Shown here one piece after another: positions 33,846-47,200 of a stretch of 64,000 nt of DNA. How positions within the stretch are numbered: the stretch's first letter is position 1; the number at the start of each line of letters is the position of its first letter. Both the position numbers and the translations under genes were made by a program. Origin of the DNA: Allium sativum (lineage: Eukaryota; Streptophyta; Magnoliopsida; Asparagales; Amaryllidaceae); the NCBI GenBank assembly GCA_030737875.1, contig CM060910.1:617161303-617225302 (forward strand), given 5' to 3'. The notes beneath the pieces were generated by a model. That model worked only from the letters and a program-made list of their open reading frames with translations, was not told the DNA's origin and searched no databases.

Positions 33846-34908
33846 AGATTTAGATATTTTTCCATTGCATATTTTATTCCATTTATAATCAATCGTTGTT
33901 CACATCTGTCCTCCAAAATCCGTATGATCACATACGATACCCAAAAATAATGAAAATGGGCATGCAGCTACAGTTCGACATTACGGACCCAACGAAACTG
34001 GTCTCGTCGAATTCCGACTTCGTATGCTCACACAACGTATTTTTAACCATCAAAATACTGACTGTTTTTCAGATTAAAATCTCGTACAGCCACACACTGA
34101 CTTCAAAATTCACGGAAATTGAAATGTAGCAATAATTTAATATTGCGGATCCAACAAAATTAGTTTCGTCGAAAACGGAGGTCGTTTGCAAAACAAGCTT
34201 TTTTTAGAGCTCTAAATAACCCATTTCAATATATAAATATATTTAAAAATAACTAAATTAAATATTTAAAAATAATTATTATCGTATATATTCACAATAG
34301 AATATCATACAGCTCCAATTGGATTTATAACTCGATATTTCATCATCAGAGTTATATCGATATTCGATTTATATTTAAATCATTTATAAAATATAAATAA
34401 ATCATTATAAATTATAAAGAAATTCCATAGCGACTTTTCTAAAATTTGATTTGGACACAAATAAAATCTACACAATGAAATCCCAAATTTTCTCTTCTAT
34501 TAGAAAAATATACTTCACCAGCTCTGAACGTTTCTTGTTTCATAGAAAACTGATTTAAAACGGACCATGTATATTCGGTTGAAGTTCAAATCGCCAAATT
34601 ACGAACTGCAGCACCATTACAGGCTCGATTATAATTATAATATAATTATACGTTCAACAGTCGTTTATATAATATATTCGTTATTCAAATTCAATTCGAA
34701 CTGAATTATATATTTTGAATTATCCAATCCACATTATGTTGTCAATTCACTAATTCCGACTATTTCAGAATTTAATATATTATTTAGTTATTATATTAAT
34801 TAAATATTCAATAGTTATTTTCATTTAAACCACCATTAAATCCTCTAAATCCCTATTTATATAATTAAATAAATAAATTATAATACCGTAAAAATACGAG
34901 ACATTACA

Positions 34909-36425
34909 TTCTTCCCCGCTTAAAATAATTTCATCCTCGAAATTGCTAAGGCAGAAAACAACACTACCCACTAGGTAAAAAAAATTGTTTACCTCTTAAC
35001 TTCAGTTTTAACTGAACCAATTAATATCAACTAAAATATTAATTCATTTCAACTAACTAAAATTTTCAAAAATTCAGAAAATTTTCTAGCACTTTAAATT
35101 TCCAGAAAATTTTGCCATAACCTCCTTTGTACAACCCTATCGGTAAAACTATAACTCGCCTCTCTAGACCTTCTCCAACCCAAAAGAAAATTCAAACAGC
35201 CAAGCGGCTTGCCAATTTGGCTCATAAATCTCATGCTTATAGCAAATATAAACTTGTAACTTTTTGTAGGGCATATCATTATATCTTTTCCATTTGCTGC
35301 TAGTTCAGCATATACGAAGGTCATCCCAATCAAACTCAAATCAATTTTATCTCCAACACAACCATTGCTTATCCAAGCCAAATTAAATTTCAAATCAAAG
35401 TTCCATTCTCGATTTTCAAATTCTTGACTCGTCAATCCAATACCATTTCGGATTCCTATGTCACAAATCCAATTTTCTCGATATCATTCTAATCCAATTC
35501 AATTTCCATTTAATTGGTTTTCAATTCAATTACAATTTATTTCCACAAATTTTTATTTAAATTTGTTTTTAATTCAACAGTCTCTTCTTGGGAGTTTTAA
35601 ACAACTTACCTTTTCTCAAAAGTCAAAATTTCCTTTTCAGGATTTAAACCAACTTGTTTTGCCAAAACAATTCGAAATCAATATCTTTGGTAGTAATCAG
35701 TCATTTAAAACTTGGAATGAACACTAATGATGTCGCGATTCATCATCAGGGTTATTTCCCAGCCATCGAAGTGAGTTCAATAATATATTACTTTCAAAAC
35801 CATTTCTAAACACTTCTACTTTGAAATACCTTTCAAAATACCATTCACAATCCTTGAACAACAATTTAAAATCTCCCAGGATTTTAAAATTTCCTTGTAT
35901 TTAATCCAAGTCCATTTACAAACACCTTTCCAAATTTCTAGGGTTGTAATTTCAATTCTGATTTAAATTCAGATTTAATTCATTTCGATTTCATATATTA
36001 CACTATGTGAATTCTGATTGGTTATTAACATAACCGTTCAATTATAATCTTACTCGATTATAATAACAACCAATATATCCAATATATTATAATTCCAATA
36101 TATATTTTTCTCCATATTAAAATGTACTTTGGGTAAAATTATTTTCATTTACCCACTTTTCAAAACATATCGTGTCGACCCATCGCATTTGAGTGTTTAG
36201 AAACAACTACCGATACAATGGATCAAACTGATCGACCAGAACCCACAAAAAACTTAACTAATAAATCACTACAATGTACAACCATACTTTATATCAAATA
36301 ACAATTACATTCACTCGTATATATATATATACACTCAACTCAATCTAGGGCATTACTTACCCCATCTCTATTGAGTCACGCCACAGAGCCAAGGTAATTA
36401 CTTAACCTTAAGCTCTAATACCAAC
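34909..36425 (-). mobile_element. Family B internal region 1 (1,517 bp, no gag/pol)
   Basis: Bounded on the right (minus 5') by PBS TGGTATTAGAGC (36412-36423), one mismatch from the initiator tRNA-Met site, and on the left by the polypurine tract AAGCGGGGAAGAA (34909-34921). The only notable open frame is minus 35094 to about 35480 (130 codons without a convincing start; includes MTFVYAELAANGKDIMICPT and SFTDRVVQRRLWQNFLEI). The same stretch is open in internal region 2, but the differences between copies are mostly amino-acid changing, so protein-level selection is not supported. No protease, RT or integrase motif is found. Confidence 0.87.
36412..36423 (-). other. Primer-binding site, family B
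   Basis: Minus strand TGGTATTAGAGC begins two bases inside the LTR end (CGTTACA). Compare TGGTATCAGAGC, complementary to the 3' end of plant initiator tRNA-Met. Confidence 0.8.
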
Positions 36426-37693
36426 TGTAACGTCCCAGAAATTTGCGATCTTTGGTCATCGGCCTAAAACCCACGTCGATTCTCCAAACATCGGAAATAC
36501 CGATAGTTAATGAAAGAAATTAGAGGGTGAGAATAGATAAGATAGAAACTTAGAATAGAAGAAGAAGAAGAACATACAACATCAGAGTAAACACGAATCT
36601 CACAACGAAACGAATAAATATATTTCATAACATAACTTTGAAATAAATCAGTATCTGCATACAATACCATTTTTAGAGTATAACGCTTACAACACAACAG
36701 AAATAACAATAGCTTTAAAATCCTGAAGCCTCCTGCTCCAGCTCTTCAAGTATCTGTAAATCCCGACTACTTGACTGCCCGTACAAAATTGGGCACCCAA
36801 GAGTTTAGGGAAAGCAAAACAAAATAAACTCCGGGTCAGTCATGTGAGTAAACTCAAATAATCTGATTTAACTTTAAAAATTTCTTTTGAAACAAAGGAT
36901 AATAATACGACCGATCCACACATAAACACGGATGGCTTTTACCTTATGATAACCCAAAATATTTCTAAAATGATATTTGTTTGATATTATAATAATATCT
37001 AGATCAAGTAAATAGAAATCTAGCAGAAACGCTTGCATATAACATTCTACATATATAATATACAATCAAAACCGCGGGCTCTTATTTGGGGAATGGATTC
37101 CAACTACGACAAAGTATGGATTCACCTTCCGATCAGTGTACTCTAGAAGCGATACACTGGAGTTCAACAAGAACATCTTGTAACTCGGCCACACATGACT
37201 GACCATTCATTTCTCTTAAATGTATCGAATATATTGCCACCCCTCGGTTAGTATTCCAACATAATTATTCCCGGGAGATACATAATTGAAAGAAGTACAA
37301 ATATGAATATTCTCTAGATGGTGACAATATACCCTAATTAGGCGTGGCCCACTTAGCCATGTTGCCTGCTCGATTTCTGTCATTTTCCAGTTGATGAGGC
37401 TTGAGGTTATAATGTATCTCTATACAGATCACGTCTTCATTTATTTTGAATGCCACATCATCATACCCATCAAATCACAAATTGATTTCCCCAAAATTAC
37501 CACGGGTATAAGCTAAGAGAAACGAATTCCTTCGCCACCAACGTAAATACATTTGAAACGATCAACTTACGCGATCTACCAGATATACTCTGTCGGACAT
37601 TCGTCCATTCAAGTTGTCCTGGGACCGGACAATCCAAAGGCACTATTCAATACATCCATCTTAGGTAATCTCTACCTAAGATTTATACAATAG
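36426..37693 (-). mobile_element. Family B LTR copy 2, segment 1
   Basis: TGTAACGTCCCAG at 36426 is the (minus) end of the second family B LTR. It is collinear with 28404-29681 and is interrupted at 37693 (AATAG) by the family A solo LTR. The twin hairpin is at 36776-36835. Confidence 0.92.
36776..36835 (-). other. Twin-hairpin module, family B LTR copy 2
   Basis: TGCCC (36776-36780) with GGGCA (36791-36795); GAGTTTA (36801-36807) with TAAACTC (36825-36831), seven perfect pairs. Confidence 0.55.
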
Positions 37694-38004
37694 TGTAAAA
37701 ACCCGTAACTTCCCCGTAAAGGAAAGCGTCGGATAGTTCGAGAACGAGCCACAACAGAACGCATATTAAAGAACATTTCACTGTATATTACAACAATGCA
37801 TTAGATTACAAGAATATACAGAGTATAAATGAATAAATATTACACAAAAATATCAGAGATTTAAATTACATTTAAATACATAGCAGCGGAAAATAATACA
37901 AAGCACAACTGAAGGTGATATACGGATACAGAGCTTTCCGGATATCATTCCAGCTGTAAACCAGGATCCTGTGAATATAAATCTGCAAAACCAAAACTAC
38001 TAGC

Positions 38005-39339
38005 TGCCCGTGCGGAAAATAGGGGCACCCAGAGTTTAGGTTAAAACAATAAACTCCAGGTCAGTCATGTGACTGGTGTGAGAACTAAAACAGTTAATCT
38101 TTATTTTAAAGTTAGGTAAATCAAGGGACCATGCCGTATAACACGGAACGGGTTTCCTCCCAAGAATACCAGTGCATAAAACAAACAGCGCAATGCTAAA
38201 TAAAGAAAAATGAAGCTGTTATAAGACCCAGGTCCCATCACACAATGCAACGCAGCCGAGGATAGGGTTTTCCCTTATAACAGCCAAAGAATGCTTAGTA
38301 TGTTTAAAACAAATCGTTTGATACTACTATAAGTGCATAGTGTATAAAACAACTTCAAATCATAAGTATCAATCATAGGCGGCATGAGCGCCCCATCCCA
38401 CTATGTCGCCATACTAGGCTCTACAAATAAAACCGCAAATGTCACGTATTTGGAAATTGGATTTCCGTCTATGAACCGAGGCAAAAGATAGTCCTCAACC
38501 GATTCGTGACTCTCTAGCCCGAGCCACCGGAACAGCCGCAACTGCCCCTTGGATCGTCAGGGCCGGTCCACCGATGTGGATTATAGTGCCTGAACAATAT
38601 GTTTCCCCGCCCTTTGGGGCGTAAACGAGCCAACTAAATGACTCCATCGGTTCGAGAACGACCGATCAATCCGAGGCGCCTCGCAACAGCAACAACCACA
38701 TAAGTCAAACTCGTCAGGGCGTGTAAAACCACTGACGCCACTTCTAGCTAGAAAGAAACGCAAGTCCTCCCTGATGTCCCCTCCCGTTTTTGGTTCATAC
38801 CGGGTGTGAAACTCGCGAAGCAAACGTTACACAAAGCTACGCCACAAAGGCCGTGCTTTGATCATCACCACAAGACTTTGCTTTTCAACAGAAGCCTCGA
38901 TCAATTGCCACTTAGGCATGCCACACAGGCAATTCACTCCATGCGTTTGATATCCATCAATATATAACCTCTGAGCTCGTACGTCTCAGAGAAGGGCGTT
39001 AAGCAAGAGAATAAATTCTCCGCCACCAAACAGATATATATTTAATAGAGATCAATCACACAGACTAAAATCCAATGTCAGACACACAGTCCATTTACAA
39101 GTCCGTTCTGGGTCTGAACGAAACCGGAGGCACCTAGTACCCCGCATATCCATCGATCTCCAAGTACGTCTGGACGATCACCAACTGTTTCCATCTTCTT
39201 GGGTGTACATCCTAATCAAGATCATCAGTTATCACCCAAACGACGTGAAGACTTCCGGTCTTCGACCACCGTCTTCATCTTCGACACCACGTCGAATCAG
39301 TTATTCAGAATGGGATAAACCCGGTCTTTCTGAATAACT
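38005..39339 (-). other. Structured-RNA candidate region in solo LTR 37694-43975
   Basis: Plus coordinates: TGCCC (38005-38009)/GGGCA (38023-38027); GAGTTTA (38032-38038)/TAAACTC (38050-38056); GCTGTTATAAG (38215-38225)/CTTATAACAGC (38274-38284); palindrome CGAGGCGCCTCG (38672-38683); GAAGAC (39247-39252)/GTCTTC (39258-39263); TTCGAC (39280-39285)/GTCGAA (39291-39296); AGTTATTCAGA (39299-39309)/TCTGAATAACT (39329-39339). Confidence 0.62.
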
Positions 39340-40929
39340 CGCGTATATATTATAAAAGTGTTACACAAACACAACATACGCTTCATTCCAATTCAGAATA
39401 TTCTTTTATTCAAATATTCCTATACTTTGGGAAAAATTCCCATTAATTTTATCCAAGATAAATTCTTTAAATTTATTCTTTAATCTCCTTTGAATATCAA
39501 TTCAAACTAGTCGGGATTAGCGAACCACACCGAAGTAATCATTTATTTTATTTCCCAATCCCAACCTATTCATCCCATGAAGTAAAACTGGTAATACTTC
39601 ATATCTAACACCACAGTGTTATCGGTAAATTCAATTACCATTTCACGTTCAAATCTAATTAAAGATTTAACTATCGCGTGGAGTAAAACTGGTGATACTC
39701 CATTCTCGATCTTTTCAATCTAATTAAAGATTCATTAAAACTCCACTTAGTTTTAATCTTTAACTGGGTTAAAGAATCAGTGTCATTTAAAAAAACACGG
39801 TTCACGATAAACCCAAAATCCCATTCCATTAATTATCGGGTTAAAGAACAAGTGTTATTTAAAACACTGTTCACGATAAACCCAAAAATCAATATCAATT
39901 CAATTCCAATTAAATATCGTTTAATTGGTACACTTCATTAAATCTAAATAAAAAGATTTAATAATTCTTTTTTTCAACTGGGTTCAAGAACAGTGTTAGT
40001 GAAGACACCATTCACGACAAACCCAAATCACATTTGATATTCAATACAAGGCTCTGAATAGAAAATATATCGGCTTATATTCAATATCAAATTCTACGAC
40101 TAACAAATGTCGTATTGGAAATAACGATATATATATATATATATATATATATATCTTTCAAATTTCCATAACAACACCTGTATAATCACGAATTCTAACA
40201 TCGAAATATTCCGAAGACAATTTCGATTCAAATCCATCCCAATGCAATCATTGGAAATTTTGGTTATTTCCAAAACCATTTCAAATTCAATTTATTTATT
40301 TAAAAATAAATAGAATTATAATTCTAGTTCAAAACTAGTTCATTTCGATAAAAATCTATTTTTATCTTTTCAAATATGGAGTTTTTCATCCCAATTCTTC
40401 ACAAATCATTTCTTATGATTTTACACAAATTATTACTATTTTTAATAATTTTATCAAGGCCCGTACAGTCGATTTCCATCAATGGCCATCGAACTGCACT
40501 TATAGCGACCTTTTTCAAATTTGATTTGGACATATTTCCAAATCCAACCGTTAGATTTCTAATTTCTAATATCCGTTAGAAAGCTCTTTTCGACACGAAC
40601 CCAACGGTTCCGGTTTTAGGAGAATCCGACGGTCGGATCTCCCGTAATGTCCGTTTGAAATAAATGGTCGAAATTCGCGAACTGCCGCGGCGCGGCGCGT
40701 TCTATTCAGGCCATTATATTATATATATAATATATAATATATATTTCGTCGATTTCTATTTAAAACGAATTATATAAATAGTTTTAAAATTCGTTTCAAA
40801 AGCAATTTCAACTTCCATTTCAATTCAAATCAAAATTGAATTCTTCTTTATAACTTCGTTTTAAAATTCATTTCTATTCAATTCAAATTTCTATTCAATT
40901 TGAATTCATTTTCAATTCACTTTCAATTC

Positions 40930-41190
40930 AATTTGAATTCGTTTTCAATTCAATTCATTTCGAAATCGTTTTCAATTCAATTCATTTCGAAATCGTTTTC
41001 AATTCAATTCATTTCGAAATCGTTTTCAATTCAATTCATTTCGAAATCGTTTTCAATTCAATTCATTTCGAAATCGTTTTCAATTCAATTCATTTCGAAA
41101 TCGTTTTCAATTCAATTCATTTCGAAATCGTTTTCAATTCAATTCATTTCGAAATCGTTTTCAATTCAATTCATTTCGAAATATTCGATT
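40930..41190. repeat. 27-bp tandem repeat (about nine copies)
   Basis: Unit 'TTCAATTCAATTCATTTCG' + 'AAATCGTT' repeats exactly every 27 bp, giving a spurious 123-aa ORF with SFSIQFISK repeated. The same kind of array in opposite orientation is at 51174-51330 and 58440-58760. Confidence 0.95.
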
Positions 41191-42040
41191 TCAAAATTAC
41201 TTTTTAATATTGATTTTAAAATGAATAAAATCGATATAAATATCGTTCACGTCAAAATGGCGTCAATCTAATCAACACGGCTTCATATATTGATATTTTC
41301 AAATATTCCATTTCGAATATTTCTATTTCAAATATTTCTATTTTAAAACTAGAATGAGGCCCAATCAATTACCATATAAAGTTAATTATATGGATTTTCA
41401 TACAACACATGTATAATAGCATTGAAAAATAATCAACCATCAACCAAAGTGCACTACACTGTATAAGCATCAAATATAGATATCTAACGCTTATAACAGC
41501 CTGTCAATCAATCGATCGACATATTTAATCAATCAGGATGAGTGAACTTCAAATTTCATCCCAACACCCGTGTGGGGTTTCAAACAATCAAACACAGATT
41601 TTATTTGTGCAGTTGGGCGATGTGTGAAATTTATCGATCCAATCAATATCAGTCAAATCAGTGTATATACAAACAAATCGGCCGATTTGTTTATAACTAT
41701 TCATTTATTCACATTCACGTTAAAAATTATATTTTTAACGATAAAACATTTTATTTCAACCTATGAATTTCTATTCAATTCATCTACACAATAAAATGAT
41801 ATTTTTATTTTCTAACATATTTCAGAAAATTTCGGCGGCATAACGGCACGATACTAGAAACGGGACAAGGCCTAGCCTTATCCCCGGTCTAGTGAAGGCC
41901 CACGCCATTCACACATCAATCAAAATCACTAAACAACCAAATTCAAATCAAATCATATAACTAATCTATGCAACCAAACAAACAAGTCCATGGTCTGTGG
42001 ACGATTGTGTCGGGTGCTACTAAGCACCGTCTGCATCCTA

Positions 42041-42080
<40 letters not shown>

Positions 42081-42189
42081 GAAATTGAAAGGTGAGAAAT
42101 TCTCACAAATAGCTATCCAAGCTCCACGGCACTTCTAATGCAGGAAATCTTCACTGTTCTCGCCGATATCACTTTCTTTGCCCGTAGCC

Positions 42190-42480
42190 ACTACATATGT
42201 AAAAATCACATTTTTACTTCGTTATTCAATATATAAAAATCGAATTTTTAATTCGAAGTTCAATATATAAAAAATCACATTTTTAATTTGCTATTCAATA
42301 TATAAAAATCGAATTTTTAGTTCGAAGTTCAATAAATAAAAATCATATTTTTAGTTTGCTATTCAATATATAAAAATCGAATTTTTAGTTCGAAGTTCAA
42401 TAAATAAAAATCATATTTTTATTTCAAAGTTCACATATAAAAATCCTATTTTTTATTTCAAAGTTCACATATAAAAATCC
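42190..42480. repeat. AT-rich tandem repeats with AAAATC(A/G)(C/A)ATTTTTA core
   Basis: Alternating units of 'TTCAATATATAAAAATC' and 'ACATTTTTACTTCG' or variants, period about 35-70 bp. Counterparts in the intact element are 50200-50640 and 57240-57620 (GGGGCGATTTTTAACATTAG repeats). Confidence 0.8.
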
Positions 42481-43975
42481 TATTTTTTATTTTACGAAGC
42501 TATTTTATATTTTTCAAAAACAAAGCATCGTTATATTTTTTTTCTAAACATATCATATTTTTTTCTAAACATTGTTATTTTATAAACAATTTTAATTTCT
42601 ATTTTAAAATAAAGATTTTCCTATTTTTAAAACTAAGTATAATTTATATTTTAAAACTGATTTTATTTAAACTGCTAACATAAACAAAACAAAAAACTGA
42701 AAAGAAAATAGGAAAAAAAACTGTTAAACCTTGTTTTCAGTTCGGCCGAACCTCCCTTGAAAGCTAGGGTTCGATATTGTCGCTGCCTCGCTCCTCCAGA
42801 CCTCGATCGGCCACTGCCACATCCTCCGCCTCCGCACCACGCACCTGCACCACCCCCTCAGTGCCTACTCGACGGCGGCCTCGCATTCGAATTGGAAGGG
42901 AAGTGGCGGAGCACTGATCGGCAGTGCAAGGAGGTGGGCGGCGCGTTCTTCGACGTTCGATGGAGGCTCCGCCATCGATTCCGGTCTTCCCCTTTTTTTC
43001 TTTTTATTTTTATTTCTGAAAACTGGTTCTGAAGAATAAGAGGGGGGCCAGCGTAATAGGGGGAGAAGGATTTTCTTTTTTTTTCTTTTTTTTTTTTTTT
43101 TATTTTTAAAAGTTGACTTTTATATACGTCATCTAAACGAGGCCCACCGCCTGTCGTCCATAGCATTTAACCCCCATTCCGAACACAATGGGATATGTAT
43201 CGCATGCTGATTTGATCGTTTCGATCAGTTTCCTTTGAATTTACATTTAAATCACTATATTGAATTTTAAACGTACATTTCAAATTACCGGGGTCACATA
43301 CTAACTCTATAAATTGCAGAAAAATATTTTCTAGCTTCGTATTGACGATACGGTCCTAACAAAACTAGTTTCGTCGAATTCTGAGACTGTTTGAAAAATG
43401 GCCAATTTCCAGTCGATTAAAATCAACTGAAACTGGCCAAACGCGTTTTCCTTTGCCACGCTCACATATTGAATCGAAAAATTATGAAATTTGAAACCTA
43501 GCAAATAACTTTACATCCCGGACCCAACAGAACTGGTTTCATCGAAATCCGAGGTCGTTTGCAAAATGTCCATTTTTAAGGGCCTGAATTCCATAGCGAC
43601 TATTCAGAATTTTCAACTGGACATATCTTTTGATTCCCGCTACGAACTTTTGATTTTTCGGATTCGCTGGAAAGATATTACCAATTAGATCCTAATGTTT
43701 TTGGTTTCACTAAAATCCGGATTGTTTTGCACCCGGTACATTCATTTGAAGTTTGAAATCGAATTATCGAACTACCGCGCCATTTTCAATTCTATTTATA
43801 ATTATATATAAATATTTATATTCTAACGACGACGCGTATAATATATACGTTCGAATTCCATTCAAAATAAATTTCTCGTTGATATTATTTAAAATAATTC
43901 ATTTTAAATAATCAAAATTCGCTATAATTGCCAAAATAAAAATTTTAAACTGGCCCAGATTTTCGGGTTATTACA

Positions 43976-44195
43976 AATAGCCCTTGCACTTTACTCCATC
44001 TTCAATATATTCAGCATACTTGGTTTGCAATGCTTATGCCAATACGGAGTGGTTCTTCGGATAATAATCCAACCGGTCTCTCCATATTAATACTGTAAAA
44101 ATGGTCAAAAACTTTGATAGTTGGTGAGTTAACTATCAAATGAAAACACGTGTGCAAACAACAATCTTATTTCCAATTGGAATTTCTATTGATCA

Positions 44196-44232
<37 letters not shown>

Positions 44233-47200
44233 TTATTTCCTTGTTTTCTATATTCAGAAAACATATGTTATGAACATTGGAAAACATTCCCATTTCTTAT
44301 TTACTTATCACTATTCTGCCACATCTTTCAGTCCCTGAATGTAAAATAGTATGAGAACAATTCCCTAAGTATCAATCCCGAAGGTCAAAACCAACATCAG
44401 ATAGACACTTAGAAAACCATTTAACTTAACTAATCCCCAGTCAATTTCTAATTTAGCTTAACTCCATTTCTTAATTCCTTATATATAAAACATTCTATTT
44501 TCTATGTTTAGAAAATATCTCTGATTCTATATTTGGAAAACGTTTCCAAAACTCATTTATATGGATTTCAAACTAACGTTGTATAAAACATCGTTACGAC
44601 CGCTCCATCCATAAATCGCTTATTACTTAATTGTATTTCTAACTAACTCTCACCCTCAAACCTCAACTATTTCTTAGTTAAATAAGGAAGTCAATCAAGT
44701 TGGGGTATAATTACCTCTCAGACCTTAACCGAACAACGTTCTTAACCTTGCAATAGACAAAGCTCACCGCTCCAATTTCTACAATCATTTGCTTACGCGA
44801 ATTCTCGGATTCAGATTATGAATCCACTTCTTTTATGAAAACATTTATTATAACGCTAACGTTATAAACCCTACTTTTGAAATATCTAACTTAGAAATCT
44901 AACTTAAATTCTTATTTTGAATAAATAAGCCAAAAGCTAATTTATTTATAAATAAACAAAACTAGATAAAAACCGAAAAGTAAATAATACTTTCCCGAAT
45001 TCGACATATAACTCTCTTTCGAGTAATCTCTCTTCGATAACTGCTTTTCGAATAAACTATATTCGATTAACTCTCTTCGAATAAACTATATTCGATAACC
45101 TCACTTCAAATAACTAATATTTGATAACCTCACTTTGAATAACTAATATTCGATAACCTCACTTTGATTAACTAATATTCGATAACCTCATTCGAATAAC
45201 TAATATTCGATAACCTCACTTCGAATGACTAATATTTGATTAACTCCTTTCTTCGAATAAACTATATTCGGTAATTTCTTTAGAATAAACTATATTCGAT
45301 TATTTCTTTTGAATAAACTATATTCGATTATTTCTTTCGAATAAACTATATTCCAAAATTCCTTTAACCCTATTCAAATAACTAATATTCGACTAACTCG
45401 ATTAATCGAAAATTCCTTTAACACTATTCGAATAACTAATATTTGACTAACTCGATTAACTCTAATTGAATAACTCTAGTTCGATTTAGCTCTAATCGAT
45501 TAATTCTGATTGATTAACTCTAACCGGTTAACTCTAACAGATTAACTCTAACTGATTAACTCTAACTGATTCTCTAACTGGTTAACTCTAACTGGCTAAC
45601 TCTAACTGGTCAACACTAACTCTAATCGATTAATTCTAACTCTAATCGATTAACTCTAACTCTAATCGATTAACTCTAATTCTAATCGATTAACTATAAT
45701 TCGATTAACTCCTCTAACTCATTTTGATTAACACAGCTTGATTAACTCTACGTCCATATTCAGTTTCAAATATCGATGTTGAAATCGATTCTTACTTCTC
45801 TATATAAATCCGGACTTATATATTCTATTTATCTAATGATAAATATTTTATTTAATTTATAAAATATTATTTATAAATTAGTCTTCTCAATCTATCGGCT
45901 AGAACAGATTCTATTTAAAATCTTTGCTTTAAATCCATATCATATTATACCCATGTGCGAAGCACGGGTCTAAACCTTTCAAATATAAAAATCTCATTTA
46001 TACTATTCTATTCATTTTCAATTTTTTCCTTTTATAATCAATTTATTTACCAAATAAATTCCTTTTGATAATTCCATTTATTTTACAAATAATTCCTTTT
46101 CAATTCTATTTGTAAATGTTTTACAAATAATTCCTTTCAATTCTTTTTTCTATTTGTTTTACAAATATTTTCCTTTTCTATATAAAATCCATTGATTTTA
46201 TATAAATAATTCATTTTCAAAATACCCTTTGAGAATCCCCTTTTCTACATTCCAGTATTTCTTACGGTATTTAAAATACCCAAATAACAATGATCGATAT
46301 CATTCAAACACACATAAGCAACAACAGATTATATATCACATTATATATTACAATACATGAACAGAACAGTATTATAAATATTGAGGAATCCAATTGGATC
46401 CCTCCAACCTGTTTCCCTGCATCACAAATGTTAAACAATATAATTAACATCGATTTCATTTCAATATGAAATATTTTGTTAAATAGAATCAATATTTCAT
46501 TAACGATTTATATATATATTGTTATCTATAATTTCAATCAATACGTAAGCAATTCAACCAAATAGTTAACACACAGTAATCAACAGAAAATTGTCAGTTC
46601 TAAAATATGCTATAAAAATATAACTGTTCAGAGTTGGTGAGTTTTACTCACATTGGACGATCACCGTTAATAACGATAACCATCGCTTGATTCAGACGGA
46701 CAATTTATTTTTCTATAAATTATAACGAGCTCTGCTTCGCTCCCAGTCAGTTCCATTGTGGAGCCACCGTTCATACGATCCCAACGGATCATGTTTTGTT
46801 TGATTTCGTTCACGTGTGAATTTGTTATACTTTATACAAACAAATACACTATTAATTTAAAATAAACTTTAAATATTTATATTATTATTGGGCCAAACCT
46901 TTTCAAATCTGGTCCATTTCCCATGTCCCCAACTCATCTAAAAGTCTCCTTCTTCCTTGATAAAAATCGCGCTCCAGGTATTCACGTGAGGCCATTACCG
47001 TAGCTTTCAGCTCATATACTTCCTCACGACGAAACATCACCAAAACACCACTATACCAATCTCTATCACAAACTCCATCTACACCTCCCCTTACTCCTCC
47101 ATGTGCACAAACCCATTTCCGCATCATGTAATTCCATCCTACATAATCATCATTTCACAAACTGGTAATCTGATTTCACCATATCCGCACCCTTTTTCAT

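Larger units (their letters stand above)
28404..34908 (-). mobile_element. Family B LTR copy 1 (6,505 bp)
   Basis: The minus strand begins TGTAATGTCTCG at 34908 and ends CCGGGACGTTACA at 28404. It is collinear with the second copy throughout. Landmarks (plus coordinates): twin hairpin 28754-28810, ACCCGTG hairpin 31762-31782, tandem repeats 30840-31070 and 31210-31530, (TA)n near 29899 and 32325, TATA box near 33836. ORFs in both strands (for example 32721-33272) have no domain and are not preserved in copy 2. Confidence 0.9.
37694..43975 (-). mobile_element. Family A solo LTR (6,282 bp), minus orientation, TSD AATAG
   Basis: Flanked by AATAG at 37689-37693 and 43976-43980. The uninterrupted site is visible in family B copy 1 at about 29683 (ACAATACCCCTTGC). 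The minus strand begins TGTAATAACCCGAAAATC at 43975 and ends with the family A terminus at 37694 (plus TGTAAAAACCCG). It has the GC-rich island at 42740-43040, 27-bp tandem repeat at 40930-41190, hairpin cluster 39247-39339, palindrome 38672-38683, covarying stem 38215-38284 and twin hairpin 38005-38056. No internal region remains. Confidence 0.95.

Noticed and set aside
40900..41271. 123-aa ORF with a nine-residue SFSIQFISK repeat
   Set aside because: It is a direct translation of a 27-bp AT-rich array; arrays of opposite orientation give similar ORFs on the other strand, and copy number varies.
42757..43032. GC-rich 91-aa ORF as a gene
   Set aside because: Lies in the GC island of the solo LTR in antisense; the other LTR copies do not keep the frame.
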